From Candidatus Zipacnadum vermilionense (GTDB lineage: Bacteria > Armatimonadota > Zipacnadia > Zipacnadales > Zipacnadaceae), in NCBI GenBank assembly GCA_029821755.1, contig JALGSV010000026.1, forward strand, positions 1-48,817: a stretch of DNA of 48,817 bases, written 5' to 3'. Positions 31,343-38,881 of this stretch are shown here, in pieces. Position numbers and translations under genes: made by a program. How positions within the stretch are numbered: position 1 is the first letter of the stretch; each line of letters opens with the position of its first letter. The notes beneath the pieces are model-generated. The model was not told the origin of the DNA. It made no database searches and saw only the letters and a program-made list of their open reading frames with translations.

Positions 31343-33040
31343 TTGAGATCACGCTCGCTTGCGATATTATTGTGCGTTCTGGTGATGGTGGGACTGTGGG
31401 GTGGGGCCGCCGGGGCGGCGCCTCTGCCCAAGCAGGTCGGCTTGCCGGAGGAACTGACCATCCAGGACCAGCCGTCTTTGGACGAGCAGGCGGAGATCCT
31501 CACGCAGATGGCCGCCTGGGTGCAGCAGAGCGCGCCCAAGTCGGGGTGGGTAGATAAGCTCAAGGGTTTCTTCAGCGGCGGGTCGAAGACTCCGCTGGTC
31601 AACCTCTCCCAACTCGACGCAGCCGCGCAATCCCTGAAAGGCAAAGCGGCGCCCATCGCCGTGCAGGGCATCTTCCAGCCGGGCCAGGACGACCCCACCG
31701 TCGCCTCTTTCTCCAGCCGGCAGGCTTCCTGCGTGCTCAACCTGGGATCGGCGGTGGTCAAGGAAGGTCTACCGGAGAAGCTGGCCGGTCTGCCGGTGCG
31801 CGCGGAGGGTCTGGCGCAAGTGCAGCCCAACGGCACGGTTGACATCCAGGTGGCCCGACTCGTCCCGGCCGGGTCGTTGGTGGGCCTGCGGCTAGGGCGG
31901 ATCTACGAATTGCAGGGCCAGTTCCAGCCGGCGGTAGCGGCCTACAACGGGGGGGCTAGACTGGCGCAGGGAGAGGGTTGCGAATTTGGCGCCTTCGGCG
32001 CTACGCAAGCGGCGGAGTTGACTCTGAGAGAGCTGAATGACCACAAGGCCGCGAAGAAGCTGTACGCGGCGGCGTGGAACCTGTACGCCAAGCGCATCCA
32101 GGGGAGGCCGGCCTACTTCACCTGGACCCAGACCCCGGAGGGGGACTGGAAGGAAGCGCCGGTGGCGGAGGCCATCGCCCAGCCTCTCAAGGCGCTGGAA
32201 GAGACGGGTATCTGGTACAAGGTGGTGGGCGGATTCGTGACGGTGTGCGGGGGAAATGGAGGACTGGGGCTGCTGCTGCTGGCGGTGGTCACTCGCGTGC
32301 TCGTCTACCCGCTGACCAAGAAGCAGTTGGCCTCGGCCCGGGACATGCAGCGCCTGCAGCCGATGATGAAGGTGCTGCAGGATAAGCACAAGGGTGACAA
32401 GCAGAAGTTCCAGGAAGAGTTCTGGAAGCTCTGCCAGGAACACGGGGTGAATCCCCTGGGCGGCTGTCTGCCGATGATCGTGCAGATGCCGCTGCTGTAC
32501 TTTGTGTACATGGGCGTGCGGGCGTACATTGTCAACTTCGAGCACTCCAGCTTCCTGTGGGTGCCCAGCCTGGCACAGCCGGACATCCTCTTGCTCATCG
32601 TCTACACCCTCAGTCAGATTGCTTTTGGCAAGGTCACGCAGTCGCAGAACCCCAGTGCGGCGATAGACCCCCAGCAAAAGCAACAGCAGCAGATGATGAC
32701 GTACATGATGCCGGTGATGTTCTTCTTCCTGTTCCAGAGCTTCCCGGCGGCGTTCATGCTGTACTGGCTGGGAACGAATGTGGCGTACCTGGGGCAGCAG
32801 GTGTGGTACAATCGAACGGCGCCGTCGCTGGATTCACCGCCGCCGAAGAAGGGTACCGGGGGCAAGGGAGGGCTGTTCGCGCGGCTGATGAGCAGCGCAG
32901 GGAAACCCACGGAAGAGCAGGAGCGTTCTACAGACCAGAGCTACGAGGCGCGCAAAGCGGCGGCGGAGGGGAAGATGACGAGTAAGCAAGAGGCGGAGAA
33001 GCGTCGGAAGAAGAAAAGGTGGACGACGAAGCCGAAGTAG
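31343..33040 (+). CDS. yidC: YidC/Oxa1 membrane insertase with TPR-like periplasmic domain
   Basis: 565 residues from TTG 31343 with AAAGGA 8 bases upstream. A signal-anchor (residues about 1-25) precedes a periplasmic domain of about 250 residues. That domain is not the E. coli beta-sandwich; it contains a tetratricopeptide-like stretch (GLRLGRIYELQGQFQPAVAA, about 175-195) and a helical part with KLYAAAWNLY. The insertase core (about 285-490) has the canonical VTRVLVYPLTKKQLASARDM, NPLGGCLPMIVQMPLLY and MPVMFFFLFQSFPAAFMLYW segments. The C-terminal tail is Lys/Arg-rich (RRKKKRWTTKPK), as in YidC proteins that bind the ribosome. It inserts proteins into the inner membrane alone or with Sec. 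Confidence 0.94.
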   Translation: MRSRSLAILLCVLVMVGLWGGAAGAAPLPKQVGLPEELTIQDQPSLDEQAEILTQMAAWVQQSAPKSGWVDKLKGFFSGGSKTPLVNLSQLDAAAQSLKGKAAPIAVQGIFQPGQDDPTVASFSSRQASCVLNLGSAVVKEGLPEKLAGLPVRAEGLAQVQPNGTVDIQVARLVPAGSLVGLRLGRIYELQGQFQPAVAAYNGGARLAQGEGCEFGAFGATQAAELTLRELNDHKAAKKLYAAAWNLYAKRIQGRPAYFTWTQTPEGDWKEAPVAEAIAQPLKALEETGIWYKVVGGFVTVCGGNGGLGLLLLAVVTRVLVYPLTKKQLASARDMQRLQPMMKVLQDKHKGDKQKFQEEFWKLCQEHGVNPLGGCLPMIVQMPLLYFVYMGVRAYIVNFEHSSFLWVPSLAQPDILLLIVYTLSQIAFGKVTQSQNPSAAIDPQQKQQQQMMTYMMPVMFFFLFQSFPAAFMLYWLGTNVAYLGQQVWYNRTAPSLDSPPPKKGTGGKGGLFARLMSSAGKPTEEQERSTDQSYEARKAAAEGKMTSKQEAEKRRKKKRWTTKPK

Positions 33041-33261
33041 GGAACCTCACCCGGCGCGTGCCGCGCGGACCTCTCGTTGCGCTCGGGCTGGGGAGAGGTG
33101 GGGGACGAATGAGTCCCGACCGGTTGGTCCAGAGGATCGGGGATTCGGGTCGCGCCGGCCCGAAGCGAGTCGGTGAAGGTGTCAAAAGGAGGAGTCTCGC
33201 CTACGCGTAGGGGCCGAGGGAGGCCACCGCAATCCCGTGGGAAGACTCGTGCATATAGACG
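33041..33261. repeat. yidC-jag gap holding a family A repeat
   Basis: The 221-base gap contains a diverged family A copy at about 33041-33106 (GAACCTCACCCGGCGCGTGC, GCTGGGGAGAGGTGGGG) and a CTACGCGTAGGGG fragment near 33200. No gene is seen. Confidence 0.6.
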
Positions 33262-33987
33262 ATGAGCAACGAAGCGCTGGAAGTCACTGGCAAATCGCTG
33301 GCGGAAGCCCAGGAGAGCGCGGCCACGGAACTGGGCGTAGGCGTGGACGAGATCGAGTACGAAGTGGTGACGGAACCGAAGAGAATTCTCGGCGTTATCG
33401 GGTCCGGGCACTACACCCTCCGCGCCTGGCGTAAGGGCGCGACGCCCCCGTCGGCCCCCCCTCCGGCGGCCGGGGCGGCGGCTCCCTCCGAGGGAGAAGA
33501 CGCCGAAGGCAAGCCCTCCGTGGAGGAGGTCGCGCGGCGAGCGCAGGAGATCGCCCTGCACATCTTCTCTATGATGGGCCTAGAGGCCACGGCGGAGATT
33601 GTCTCGGCCGACCACGACGGGGTGCTACTGGACGTGAAGAACCCCACATCGCAGGGCCTGCTCATTGGCCGGCACGGGGATACTCTGGACGCGCTGCAGT
33701 TCCTGGTGGGGGTGGGTGCCAACCGAGGCGAGCACGGCGGCTATCGCGTGACCTTGGACCTGGGCGGCTACCGTAAGCGCCAGGAGGAGAAGTTGCAGCA
33801 GACGGCCCTCGACACCGCCGCTCAGGCAATTGAGGCCGGCCAAGAGGCAGTCATTCCTGGGCTGAAAGCGTACGAGCGCCGTATAGTGCACAACGCCCTG
33901 GCAGACCGCGACGACGTGGAGACCTACTCCGAGGGCGAGGGAAACCAGCGACAGCTAGTGATCAGCCCGAAGAACCTGCCTGAGTGA
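33262..33987 (+). CDS. jag: RNA-binding protein Jag/KhpB (Jag-N, KH and R3H domains)
   Basis: 241 residues. Jag-N domain (about 1-52: EALEVTGKSLAEAQESAATE, RILGVIGSG), an Ala/Pro/Glu linker, KH domain (about 90-165) with the GRHG loop (GLLIGRHGDTLDALQFLV), and R3H domain (about 170-235) with ERRIVHNAL. KhpB binds RNA with KhpA and affects cell elongation and sRNA-linked regulation in Firmicutes. It is separated from yidC by 221 bases of repeat sequence, so it may have its own transcript. No Shine-Dalgarno precedes the ATG. Confidence 0.93.
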   Translation: MSNEALEVTGKSLAEAQESAATELGVGVDEIEYEVVTEPKRILGVIGSGHYTLRAWRKGATPPSAPPPAAGAAAPSEGEDAEGKPSVEEVARRAQEIALHIFSMMGLEATAEIVSADHDGVLLDVKNPTSQGLLIGRHGDTLDALQFLVGVGANRGEHGGYRVTLDLGGYRKRQEEKLQQTALDTAAQAIEAGQEAVIPGLKAYERRIVHNALADRDDVETYSEGEGNQRQLVISPKNLPE

Positions 33988-33991
33988 GGGC

Positions 33992-34080
33992 AGAACTGAT
34001 GAATGATGAGCGATGATTGAGGAACGCCGGGGCCGCAGGTCGGCCTCCTGTTCCTGCACATCGTTCATCATTCGTCGCTT
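33992..34080. repeat. Long imperfect inverted repeat between jag and rfaE2
   Basis: GAATGATGAGCGATGATTG and AGGAAC pair with GTTCCT and CATCGTTCATCATTC around a GC-rich centre. It could fold into a long hairpin that ends the jag transcript. A palindrome of this GATGAATGATGA type is unlike the two GC-rich families in the window. Confidence 0.6.
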
Positions 34081-34092
34081 GCAGATACCTCC

Positions 34093-34581
34093 ATGCCCGT
34101 ACTGTATAAACTGCACACTCTGGAAGAGGCGCAGCAAGCGGCGGCGGCGCTGCAACAGCACGGCCGGCGCGTGGTCATGACCAACGGGTGCTACGACCTC
34201 CTGCACCCCGGACACATCGTGCACCTGCAGCAGGCGCGGGACCTGGGCGAGGCGCTGTTCGTGGCGATCAACAGCGACCGGAGCGTGCGGGAGATCAAGG
34301 GGCCGACCCGGCCGGTGTATAACGAGATGCAGCGGGCCCTGGTCCTCTCGGCGCTGGAGTGCGTGACGGTAGTGTTGGTCTTCGACAGCGCCAGCCCCCA
34401 GTCCGTGATGGAGGTCTTGCGTCCGGAGGTCTACGTCAAGGGTGGCGACTACACCCTCGACACCATCAACCAGGAAGAACGAGCGCTGCTGGAAAGCCAG
34501 GGCGCCGCGATTCACATCCTCCCCCTCATCGAGGACTTCTCCACGACGGGTATCATCCAGCAGCTGCAGCACCGCGAGTAG
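34093..34581 (+). CDS. rfaE2: D-glycero-beta-D-manno-heptose 1-phosphate adenylyltransferase (RfaE2 type)
   Basis: 162 residues, the size of the stand-alone nucleotidyltransferase domain of HldE. Motifs: TNGCYDLLHPGHIVHLQQA with the HxGH-type signature (HPGH), AINSDRSVREIKGPTRPV, EVLRPEVYVKGGDY, and IIEDFSTTGII-like ending LPLIEDFSTTGIIQQL. It makes ADP-heptose for lipopolysaccharide core or for heptosylation. The kinase domain is absent, so a separate RfaE1/HldA should exist elsewhere. No Shine-Dalgarno is seen before the ATG. Confidence 0.9.
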   Translation: MPVLYKLHTLEEAQQAAAALQQHGRRVVMTNGCYDLLHPGHIVHLQQARDLGEALFVAINSDRSVREIKGPTRPVYNEMQRALVLSALECVTVVLVFDSASPQSVMEVLRPEVYVKGGDYTLDTINQEERALLESQGAAIHILPLIEDFSTTGIIQQLQHRE

Positions 34582-34616
34582 CTCCCCCGGCATCGCTTCC
34601 TTTCCGCCAGATACGC

Positions 34617-34645
34617 TTGACGGTGCGGTCAGTATGAAGTATGCT
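34617..34645 (+). promoter_or_regulatory. Promoter of the lectin-like gene
   Basis: -35 TTGACG (34617-34622), 17-base spacer, -10 TATGCT (34640-34645), giving a leader of about 120 bases with some weak stem potential. Confidence 0.6.
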
Positions 34646-34774
34646 TTACTAGACGTTACTGTAGTCTGTCCCACTCCAAGCGCTCCCCCCCGAACGTGAG
34701 TCTAATCCTGGGCATTTCTGTGCCTGCTCGCAGAGAGTAAGGCAGGAAGCGTATAAACGTAAGGGGGAATACGT

Positions 34775-35596
34775 ATGAGCTTCAAGCTATCACATGGTTG
34801 GATCTGGGGGTTGGCGGTCCTGGTGGCGGTCCTGGGAACGGCGGGAGGTGTGAGCGCTTATGAATGGTTCACCTGGTCGGGTAACGGGCACAGCTACGCG
34901 GCAATCGACGTGGCGGCTGACGTAGCCACGCAGGCGGCTCTGGCCGACGCAGAGGGCGCTTACCTAGTAACCATCAACAGTTGGGAGGAGAACCTCTTCC
35001 TGTACTGGACCTTCAACGCCAAGGCGGAAAACTTCTGGACCGGCGGTTCCCGAAATGCCGCGGGCGAATGGCAATGGGTCACCGGGGAGACTTTCGACTT
35101 CACCAACTGGAATTACGAGCCGTGGGCCGACGGCCGTGATAACTTGTACCTGCGCAGTGTGGACGCGACCTGGGGGAACTGGCTGGAGACCCGGCCGATG
35201 AAGGCCTTGATGGAACTAGAGGCCCCGGCTGACACCACCCCGCCCGCCCTCACTCTTAACCCGCCCTCACCCGCGCGCCTGGCGCCGCCCTATAACCGGC
35301 CGGTACTGGTCACGGTGTCGGGCACGGTGCAGGACGCCGAGAGCGGTGTGGCCCGGGCGTGGCTGGAAGTGCAGGACGAGTACGGCGGGTACAACGACGT
35401 CGTGCCCTTGACGGGTGATCTGGCCACGGACGGCACCTTCGTGGTATCGTTCGAGGTGGACGCCAAGCCGGCTCCCCGTGATCGGGACGGGCGCCTGTTT
35501 GTGCTGACGCTCTTCGCCGAGGACCAGGCCGGTAACGTCGCCCTCGTCAGTGAGGAGCTCGTGTCTTCTCCGCGGAGGCGCGGCCGCCAGAAGTGA
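34775..35596 (+). CDS. Secreted C-type lectin-like protein with Ig-like domain
   Basis: 273 residues, ATG with AAGGGGGAA upstream. A signal peptide (residues 1-28, GLAVLVAVLGTAGGVSA) is followed by a C-type-lectin-like domain (about 30-150): SGNGHSYAAI, FWTGGSRNAAGEWQWVTGE, FTNWNYEPW, GNWLETRPMKALMEL. No cysteines are present, so it is a disulfide-free bacterial form. After a Pro-rich hinge comes an Ig-like beta-sandwich (about 160-255) with TVSGTVQDAESGVARAWLEV and FAEDQAGNVALVSEE. The C-terminus is basic (PRRRGRQK) with no sorting signal. It may bind sugars outside the cell; this is inferred from the fold. Confidence 0.75.
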   Translation: MSFKLSHGWIWGLAVLVAVLGTAGGVSAYEWFTWSGNGHSYAAIDVAADVATQAALADAEGAYLVTINSWEENLFLYWTFNAKAENFWTGGSRNAAGEWQWVTGETFDFTNWNYEPWADGRDNLYLRSVDATWGNWLETRPMKALMELEAPADTTPPALTLNPPSPARLAPPYNRPVLVTVSGTVQDAESGVARAWLEVQDEYGGYNDVVPLTGDLATDGTFVVSFEVDAKPAPRDRDGRLFVLTLFAEDQAGNVALVSEELVSSPRRRGRQK

Positions 35597-35622
35597 CGGC
35601 GACCGAGCGCTGCTGATCTCAC

Positions 35623-35663
35623 AGCGGCCGCGCGACTGCCGGTATCCGGTGCGCGCGGCCGCT
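35623..35663. terminator. Hairpin after the lectin-like gene
   Basis: AGCGGCCGCGCG pairs with CGCGCGGCCGCT with an inner CCGG/CCGG pair, 27 bases after the stop. The following bases (TCGCGTTTGG) hold only a short T run. Confidence 0.6.
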
Positions 35664-35702
35664 TCGCGTTTGGGGACAGGCCGGACGGGAGGGAGCAGCG
35701 GG

Positions 35703-35887
35703 ATGCAGTTCCTCATCACCATTGACGACTTCAGTCCGGCGATGCCCCTGGTGGTGCAGGAGCGAGCGCTGGCGTTTTGGAGGTGGACGCGGCGGAACTG
35801 AAGCGCTACCTGGAATGGCTGCGCTCGGGGTTCCCCAAGCGGCTGGTGCACGCGGGGCTGGAGAGGTGGTCGATGGTGGAGATGTAG
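35703..35887 (+). pseudogene. Small broken reading frame upstream of nikR
   Basis: ATG 35703 has GGGAGG upstream and opens MQFLITIDDFSPAMPLVVQE, then stops at 35801. From 35777 a second frame reads LEVDAAELKRYLEWLRSGFP and KRLVHAGLERWSMVEM, ending at 35887. The two pieces look like one small protein of about 60 residues split by a one-base shift near TTTTGG (35775-35780). A natural frameshift is possible, but a decayed gene is simpler. No family is recognised. Confidence 0.35.
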
Positions 35888-35913
35888 AGATGGCGAGACC
35901 GTGTAGTTATGCG

Positions 35914-35952
35914 ACAGCCGCTCTTGCTTCCCCGCAGGGCGGCTGTTATCAT
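35914..35952 (+). promoter_or_regulatory. nikR promoter with overlapping dyad (candidate NikR operator)
   Basis: -35 TTGCTT (35924-35929), 17-base spacer, -10 TATCAT (35947-35952). A perfect 8-bp dyad, ACAGCCGC (35914-35921) N17 GCGGCTGT (35939-35946), straddles the -35 and spacer. NikR tetramers bind two half-sites separated by about 13-16 bases in known species, so this is a candidate autoregulatory site. Confidence 0.5.
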
Positions 35953-36010
35953 CTTGGCGCAGGTTCGGTCCGCGTACGAGATCCGATGAGTCGCAGGGGA
36001 GGCTTCGTCC

Positions 36011-36430
36011 ATGCCTGAACTCCAACGCTTCGGTGTCTCCATGTCGGAGCAGCTGCTGGTGGACTTTGACGCGCATATTGCCCGGAAGGGCTATGCGAAT
36101 CGGTCGGAGGCGCTGCGCGATCTGATTCGCGACCACTTGGTCGGAGCGCAATGGGCCGAGTCCGAGGAGGAAGTAGTGGGCGTAATCACCATCGTCTACG
36201 ACCACCACGCCCACCGGGTGGGGGACCAGCTCATCGAGGAGCAACATGAGCACCATGAGCAGGTCCTGTGCACGACGCATGTGCACCTGGATGAGCACAA
36301 CTGCGTGGAGGTGATCGTGGCGCGGGGGAAGGGGGCGGAGGTGCAGGCGCTGGCCGATCGACTCATATCCCTGCGCGGAGTAAAGCATGGGAGGCTAGTG
36401 TCGACGACGACAGGGGAGCATCTGGAGTGA
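36011..36430 (+). CDS. nikR: Nickel-responsive regulator NikR
   Basis: 139 residues, ATG with AGGGGAGG upstream. A ribbon-helix-helix DNA-binding domain (about 1-45: RFGVSMSEQLLVDFDAHIA, YANRSEALRDLIRDHL) is followed by the ACT-like nickel domain with the full ligand set His79, His90, His92, Cys98 (THVHLDEHNC). The length equals the family norm, so the TGA at 36428 is a true stop even though the same frame stays open after it. NikR with nickel represses nickel uptake genes; none are next to it, so targets are elsewhere, or only itself. Confidence 0.92.
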   Translation: MPELQRFGVSMSEQLLVDFDAHIARKGYANRSEALRDLIRDHLVGAQWAESEEEVVGVITIVYDHHAHRVGDQLIEEQHEHHEQVLCTTHVHLDEHNCVEVIVARGKGAEVQALADRLISLRGVKHGRLVSTTTGEHLE

Positions 36431-36640
36431 CGGGGTCAGTCGGGAGCGTCGGCCGTTGCGACAGGCCAGATTGAGCCCCGGTTGCACAACTTTCTGGACA
36501 AGGCCTTTGACGACCGCCAGAGCGCAGACTGCCGCACGATAATGCACCTCTCCGAGGAAGACGCCGTGGTGCACATTCAGCGGGCCGAGGAGTTCCTGGG
36601 GGCGGTGGAAGCCTACCTCCACTCCCACCCCTCCCCCTGA
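36431..36640 (+). pseudogene. Remnant of a HEPN-domain protein
   Basis: Reading in the same frame as nikR after its stop gives about 60 meaningful codons: QIEPRLHNFLDKAFDDRQ, SADCRTIMHLSEEDAVVHIQ and RAEEFLGAVEAYL, ending at TGA 36638-36640. The pattern FLDKAFDDRQSADxxxxxxLSEEDAxxxIxRAEEFL resembles the C-terminal half of small HEPN proteins (four-helix proteins often paired with minimal nucleotidyltransferases). No good start codon or ribosome binding site precedes it and the N-terminal half is missing. A partner nucleotidyltransferase is not present. Confidence 0.45.
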
Positions 36641-36649
36641 CAGCCAGAA

Positions 36650-36680
36650 GGCGCGGACCCCCGGGGACCCGTGCCTTGCA
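36650..36680. terminator. Hairpin between the HEPN remnant and rpoD
   Basis: AAGGCGCGG pairs with CCGTGCCTT around ACCCCCGGGGA, between converging transcripts. It may act in both directions. Confidence 0.5.
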
Positions 36681-36705
36681 CTACATCCCTCTGGTTCCGC
36701 CCCCT

Positions 36706-38775
36706 CTACTCCAGGTAATCCCGCAACAACTTGCTTCGCCCCGGATGCCGCAACTTCTTGAGGGCCTTGGCCTCGATTTGGCGGATGCGTTCGCGGGTTA
36801 CCTCGAAGATGTGGCCGACTTCCTCCAGCGTCCGCGAGTACCCGTCCTCCAGCCCAAACCGCAGCTTGAGTACCTCGCGCTCGCGCTCATTGAGCGTGTT
36901 CAGCACCCGCATTAGCTGTTCCCGCAAGACCTGGTTGCTGGCGATCTCCAGCGGGGCCTCCTCGTCCTCGTCGGGGACGAAGTCGCCCAGGTGGCTGGAC
37001 TCCTCCTCCCCCACCGGCGCCTCCAGGCTCAGCGGCTCGGGGGCGATGCGCTTGATCTCCGCCACCCGCTCCAGCGGCATGTCCATCTCCGTCGCTACTT
37101 CCTCCAGGGTCGGCTCGCGGCCCAACTGCTGCAGCAGCAGGCGGCTGGTCTTGACCAGCTTGTTGATGGTCTCCACCATGTGCACGGGGATGCGGATGAT
37201 CCGCCCCTGGTCGGCGATGGCGCGAGTGATGGCCTGCCGAATCCACCACGTCGCGTAGGTGGAGAACTTGTAGCCCTTCTTCCAGTCAAACTTCTCCACC
37301 GCCCGCATCAGTCCCATGTTCCCCTCCTGGATCAGGTCCAGGAAGCTCATGGTCGAGCGGCCGGTATACTTGCGGGCGATCGACACCACCAGGCGCAGGT
37401 TGGCGTTGGCCAGCGCCCACACCGCCCGGCTGTCCTGCAGCTTCATGAGGCCCGCATCCAGGCTGCTGGCGTCGAGCTGATGGCTGAAGTACATGCAGAT
37501 CAGGTTGCGGCAGCCGGCGTGGGCCGTCTTGTCCTCCGGCACGGTGCGGGTCACTACCGGTGAGCAGCGTCGCTCAGCCGTGGTGAAATCCAGTACAAAG
37601 TTTTCTTGCAGCGGGAAGCCGGTCTCCCCGATGACCCCCTGCTTGCCGCCCACGACGGTCAAGGTGTGGACCAGGTCCCCGCTGAGCGCCTTGGCCGGCA
37701 GGAAGTGGATGGTGCGCTCGATGGGGTCGTACTCCACCTGCCCCTCCACCGGCGCGTTCATGGCATCGCGCAGGACCACAGTCTTGTTCTTGATGGACCC
37801 AGGCTTGGCCCGGCGGTCGAGCGTGAGCACCAGGGACGCCGCTCGATCCACCTCCTCCGCGCCCGGCGCAGGGAAGGTCTGGCAGACATGCGGCGCGCCT
37901 TTGGCCGCCGCGGTGCTGAAGCTCAGCCGTTGCCGCCGCGAGAGGGTTTGTCCCTCCTCGCTGCGCACGCCCTCATGCCCGCCCAGGATCTCCACGTTGT
38001 AGGTGTTGCGGTAGCGCCAGGGCTGGTTGGGTTTGAAGGTCAGCGCCCAGGGCTCCGGCCCCACCTTCACCGATCCCCGCACCTTGCGCCCCTGCCCGTC
38101 GGCGATCAGCAGTCGCTCCGGCGTAACCGTACGCGGGTCCAGCGCGTCATCAAAGTACAGGATGAGTGGCGTTGTCGGCTCGGCGTTCTCGTCGCCCTTG
38201 GCGGGGCGGCTGCCGACCAAGTGAATATGGCTCCCCAGGGACGAGGTATAGAAGTTGAGCGAGAAGTCGTGCTCCAGCGGCAGACCGTTGATGTCATACA
38301 GGCCGCCGTCGCCGCCGCGGATCGTCACCACGTACTGCGTGTCGTGGTTGAGCCGCTCCTTGGGGGTGAAGCGCAGGCAGTTGTGGACGCGATCATACGT
38401 CAGGTCGCCCTCGCCCTTCTGAATCCGCTGGGCCAGGTCCACCTCCTGCGCGGCCGTCAGCAGCGGCACTTTGCCGATCGAGCGCAGGTACATGCGCACG
38501 GAATCGTCAATGGGCACCGACTCGGAGTCCCCGCCCGCGCTAAACAGGTCCTCCTCCTCGATCTCCACGGAACCCTCCTCCTCGTCGAGCAGGCTAATCC
38601 CGATGTCGCCGATGATGCGGTACACTTCCCCCAGGTCGCCGGGCTCGAGGAGATCGCAACCCTCCAGAGCCTCCTGCACCTCGGCATGGGTCAAGTGCCC
38701 CTGCCGCCGGCCCTTGGTCAGCAGTTGCTGCACTTCTTCGAGTCGCCGCAGGGCGGACTCTCTCCCCTCAGACAA
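36706..38775 (-). CDS. rpoD: Primary sigma factor RpoD/SigA with inserted Ig-like domain array
   Basis: 689 residues from TTG 38775 (GAAGGGAG about 10 bases upstream). Region 1.1-like: residues about 16-63. Region 1.2: [20 protein letters not shown] (90-109) through [13 protein letters not shown] (110-122). Regions 2-4 from about 449: [69 protein letters not shown], and the region 4.2 helix-turn-helix [20 protein letters not shown]. This is a complete group 1 sigma. Between regions 1.2 and 2, where sigma-70 may carry an all-helical non-conserved region, residues 123-448 are beta-rich Ig-like repeats of the SbsA/Big_5 type. The whole is in one frame with normal codon use. dnaG lies 106 bases upstream on the same strand, as in the macromolecular synthesis operon. 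Confidence 0.93.
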   Translation of the reverse strand: MSEGRESALRRLEEVQQLLTKGRRQGHLTHAEVQEALEGCDLLEPGDLGEVYRIIGDIGISLLDEEEGSVEIEEEDLFSAGGDSESVPIDDSVRMYLRSIGKVPLLTAAQEVDLAQRIQKGEGDLTYDRVHNCLRFTPKERLNHDTQYVVTIRGGDGGLYDINGLPLEHDFSLNFYTSSLGSHIHLVGSRPAKGDENAEPTTPLILYFDDALDPRTVTPERLLIADGQGRKVRGSVKVGPEPWALTFKPNQPWRYRNTYNVEILGGHEGVRSEEGQTLSRRQRLSFSTAAAKGAPHVCQTFPAPGAEEVDRAASLVLTLDRRAKPGSIKNKTVVLRDAMNAPVEGQVEYDPIERTIHFLPAKALSGDLVHTLTVVGGKQGVIGETGFPLQENFVLDFTTAERRCSPVVTRTVPEDKTAHAGCRNLICMYFSHQLDASSLDAGLMKLQDSRAVWALANANLRLVVSIARKYTGRSTMSFLDLIQEGNMGLMRAVEKFDWKKGYKFSTYATWWIRQAITRAIADQGRIIRIPVHMVETINKLVKTSRLLLQQLGREPTLEEVATEMDMPLERVAEIKRIAPEPLSLEAPVGEEESSHLGDFVPDEDEEAPLEIASNQVLREQLMRVLNTLNEREREVLKLRFGLEDGYSRTLEEVGHIFEVTRERIRQIEAKALKKLRHPGRSKLLRDYLE
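37432..38409 (-). other. Ig-like (SbsA/Big_5-type) insertion inside rpoD
   Basis: Residues 123-448 of the sigma factor. Order: C-terminal half-domain (about 124-178, GDLTYD...LRFTPKERL...[10 protein letters not shown]...LNFYTS), full domain (179-288, ...[15 protein letters not shown]...LTFKPN...YNVEILGG...LSFSTA), full domain (289-400, ...[14 protein letters not shown]...IHFLPAKAL...TLTVVGG...LDFTTA), N-terminal half-domain (401-448, ...[15 protein letters not shown]...LMKLQD). The half-domains are complementary: the first begins where GQVEYD/GSVKVG strands begin in the full copies, and the last ends just before that point. Confidence 0.85.
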
Positions 38776-38881
38776 ACAGCTCAGCTCCCTTCAACTGTGA
38801 GAAATGATAGACCTTACTTGATGGATGTAGATCGGTACCCCGGGCGTGGGCTTGGTGGCGTCCTCTGTCCCTAATCCCCAT

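Noticed and set aside
34646-34774. Riboswitch in the leader of the lectin-like gene
   Set aside because: Only short, weak stems; no match to known cyclic-di-GMP or other riboswitch cores could be made by eye.
36428-36430. TGA after NikR as a selenocysteine or readthrough codon joining the HEPN-like segment
   Set aside because: NikR is complete at 139 residues and no selenocysteine insertion hairpin is evident right after the codon; a remnant gene explains the open frame better.
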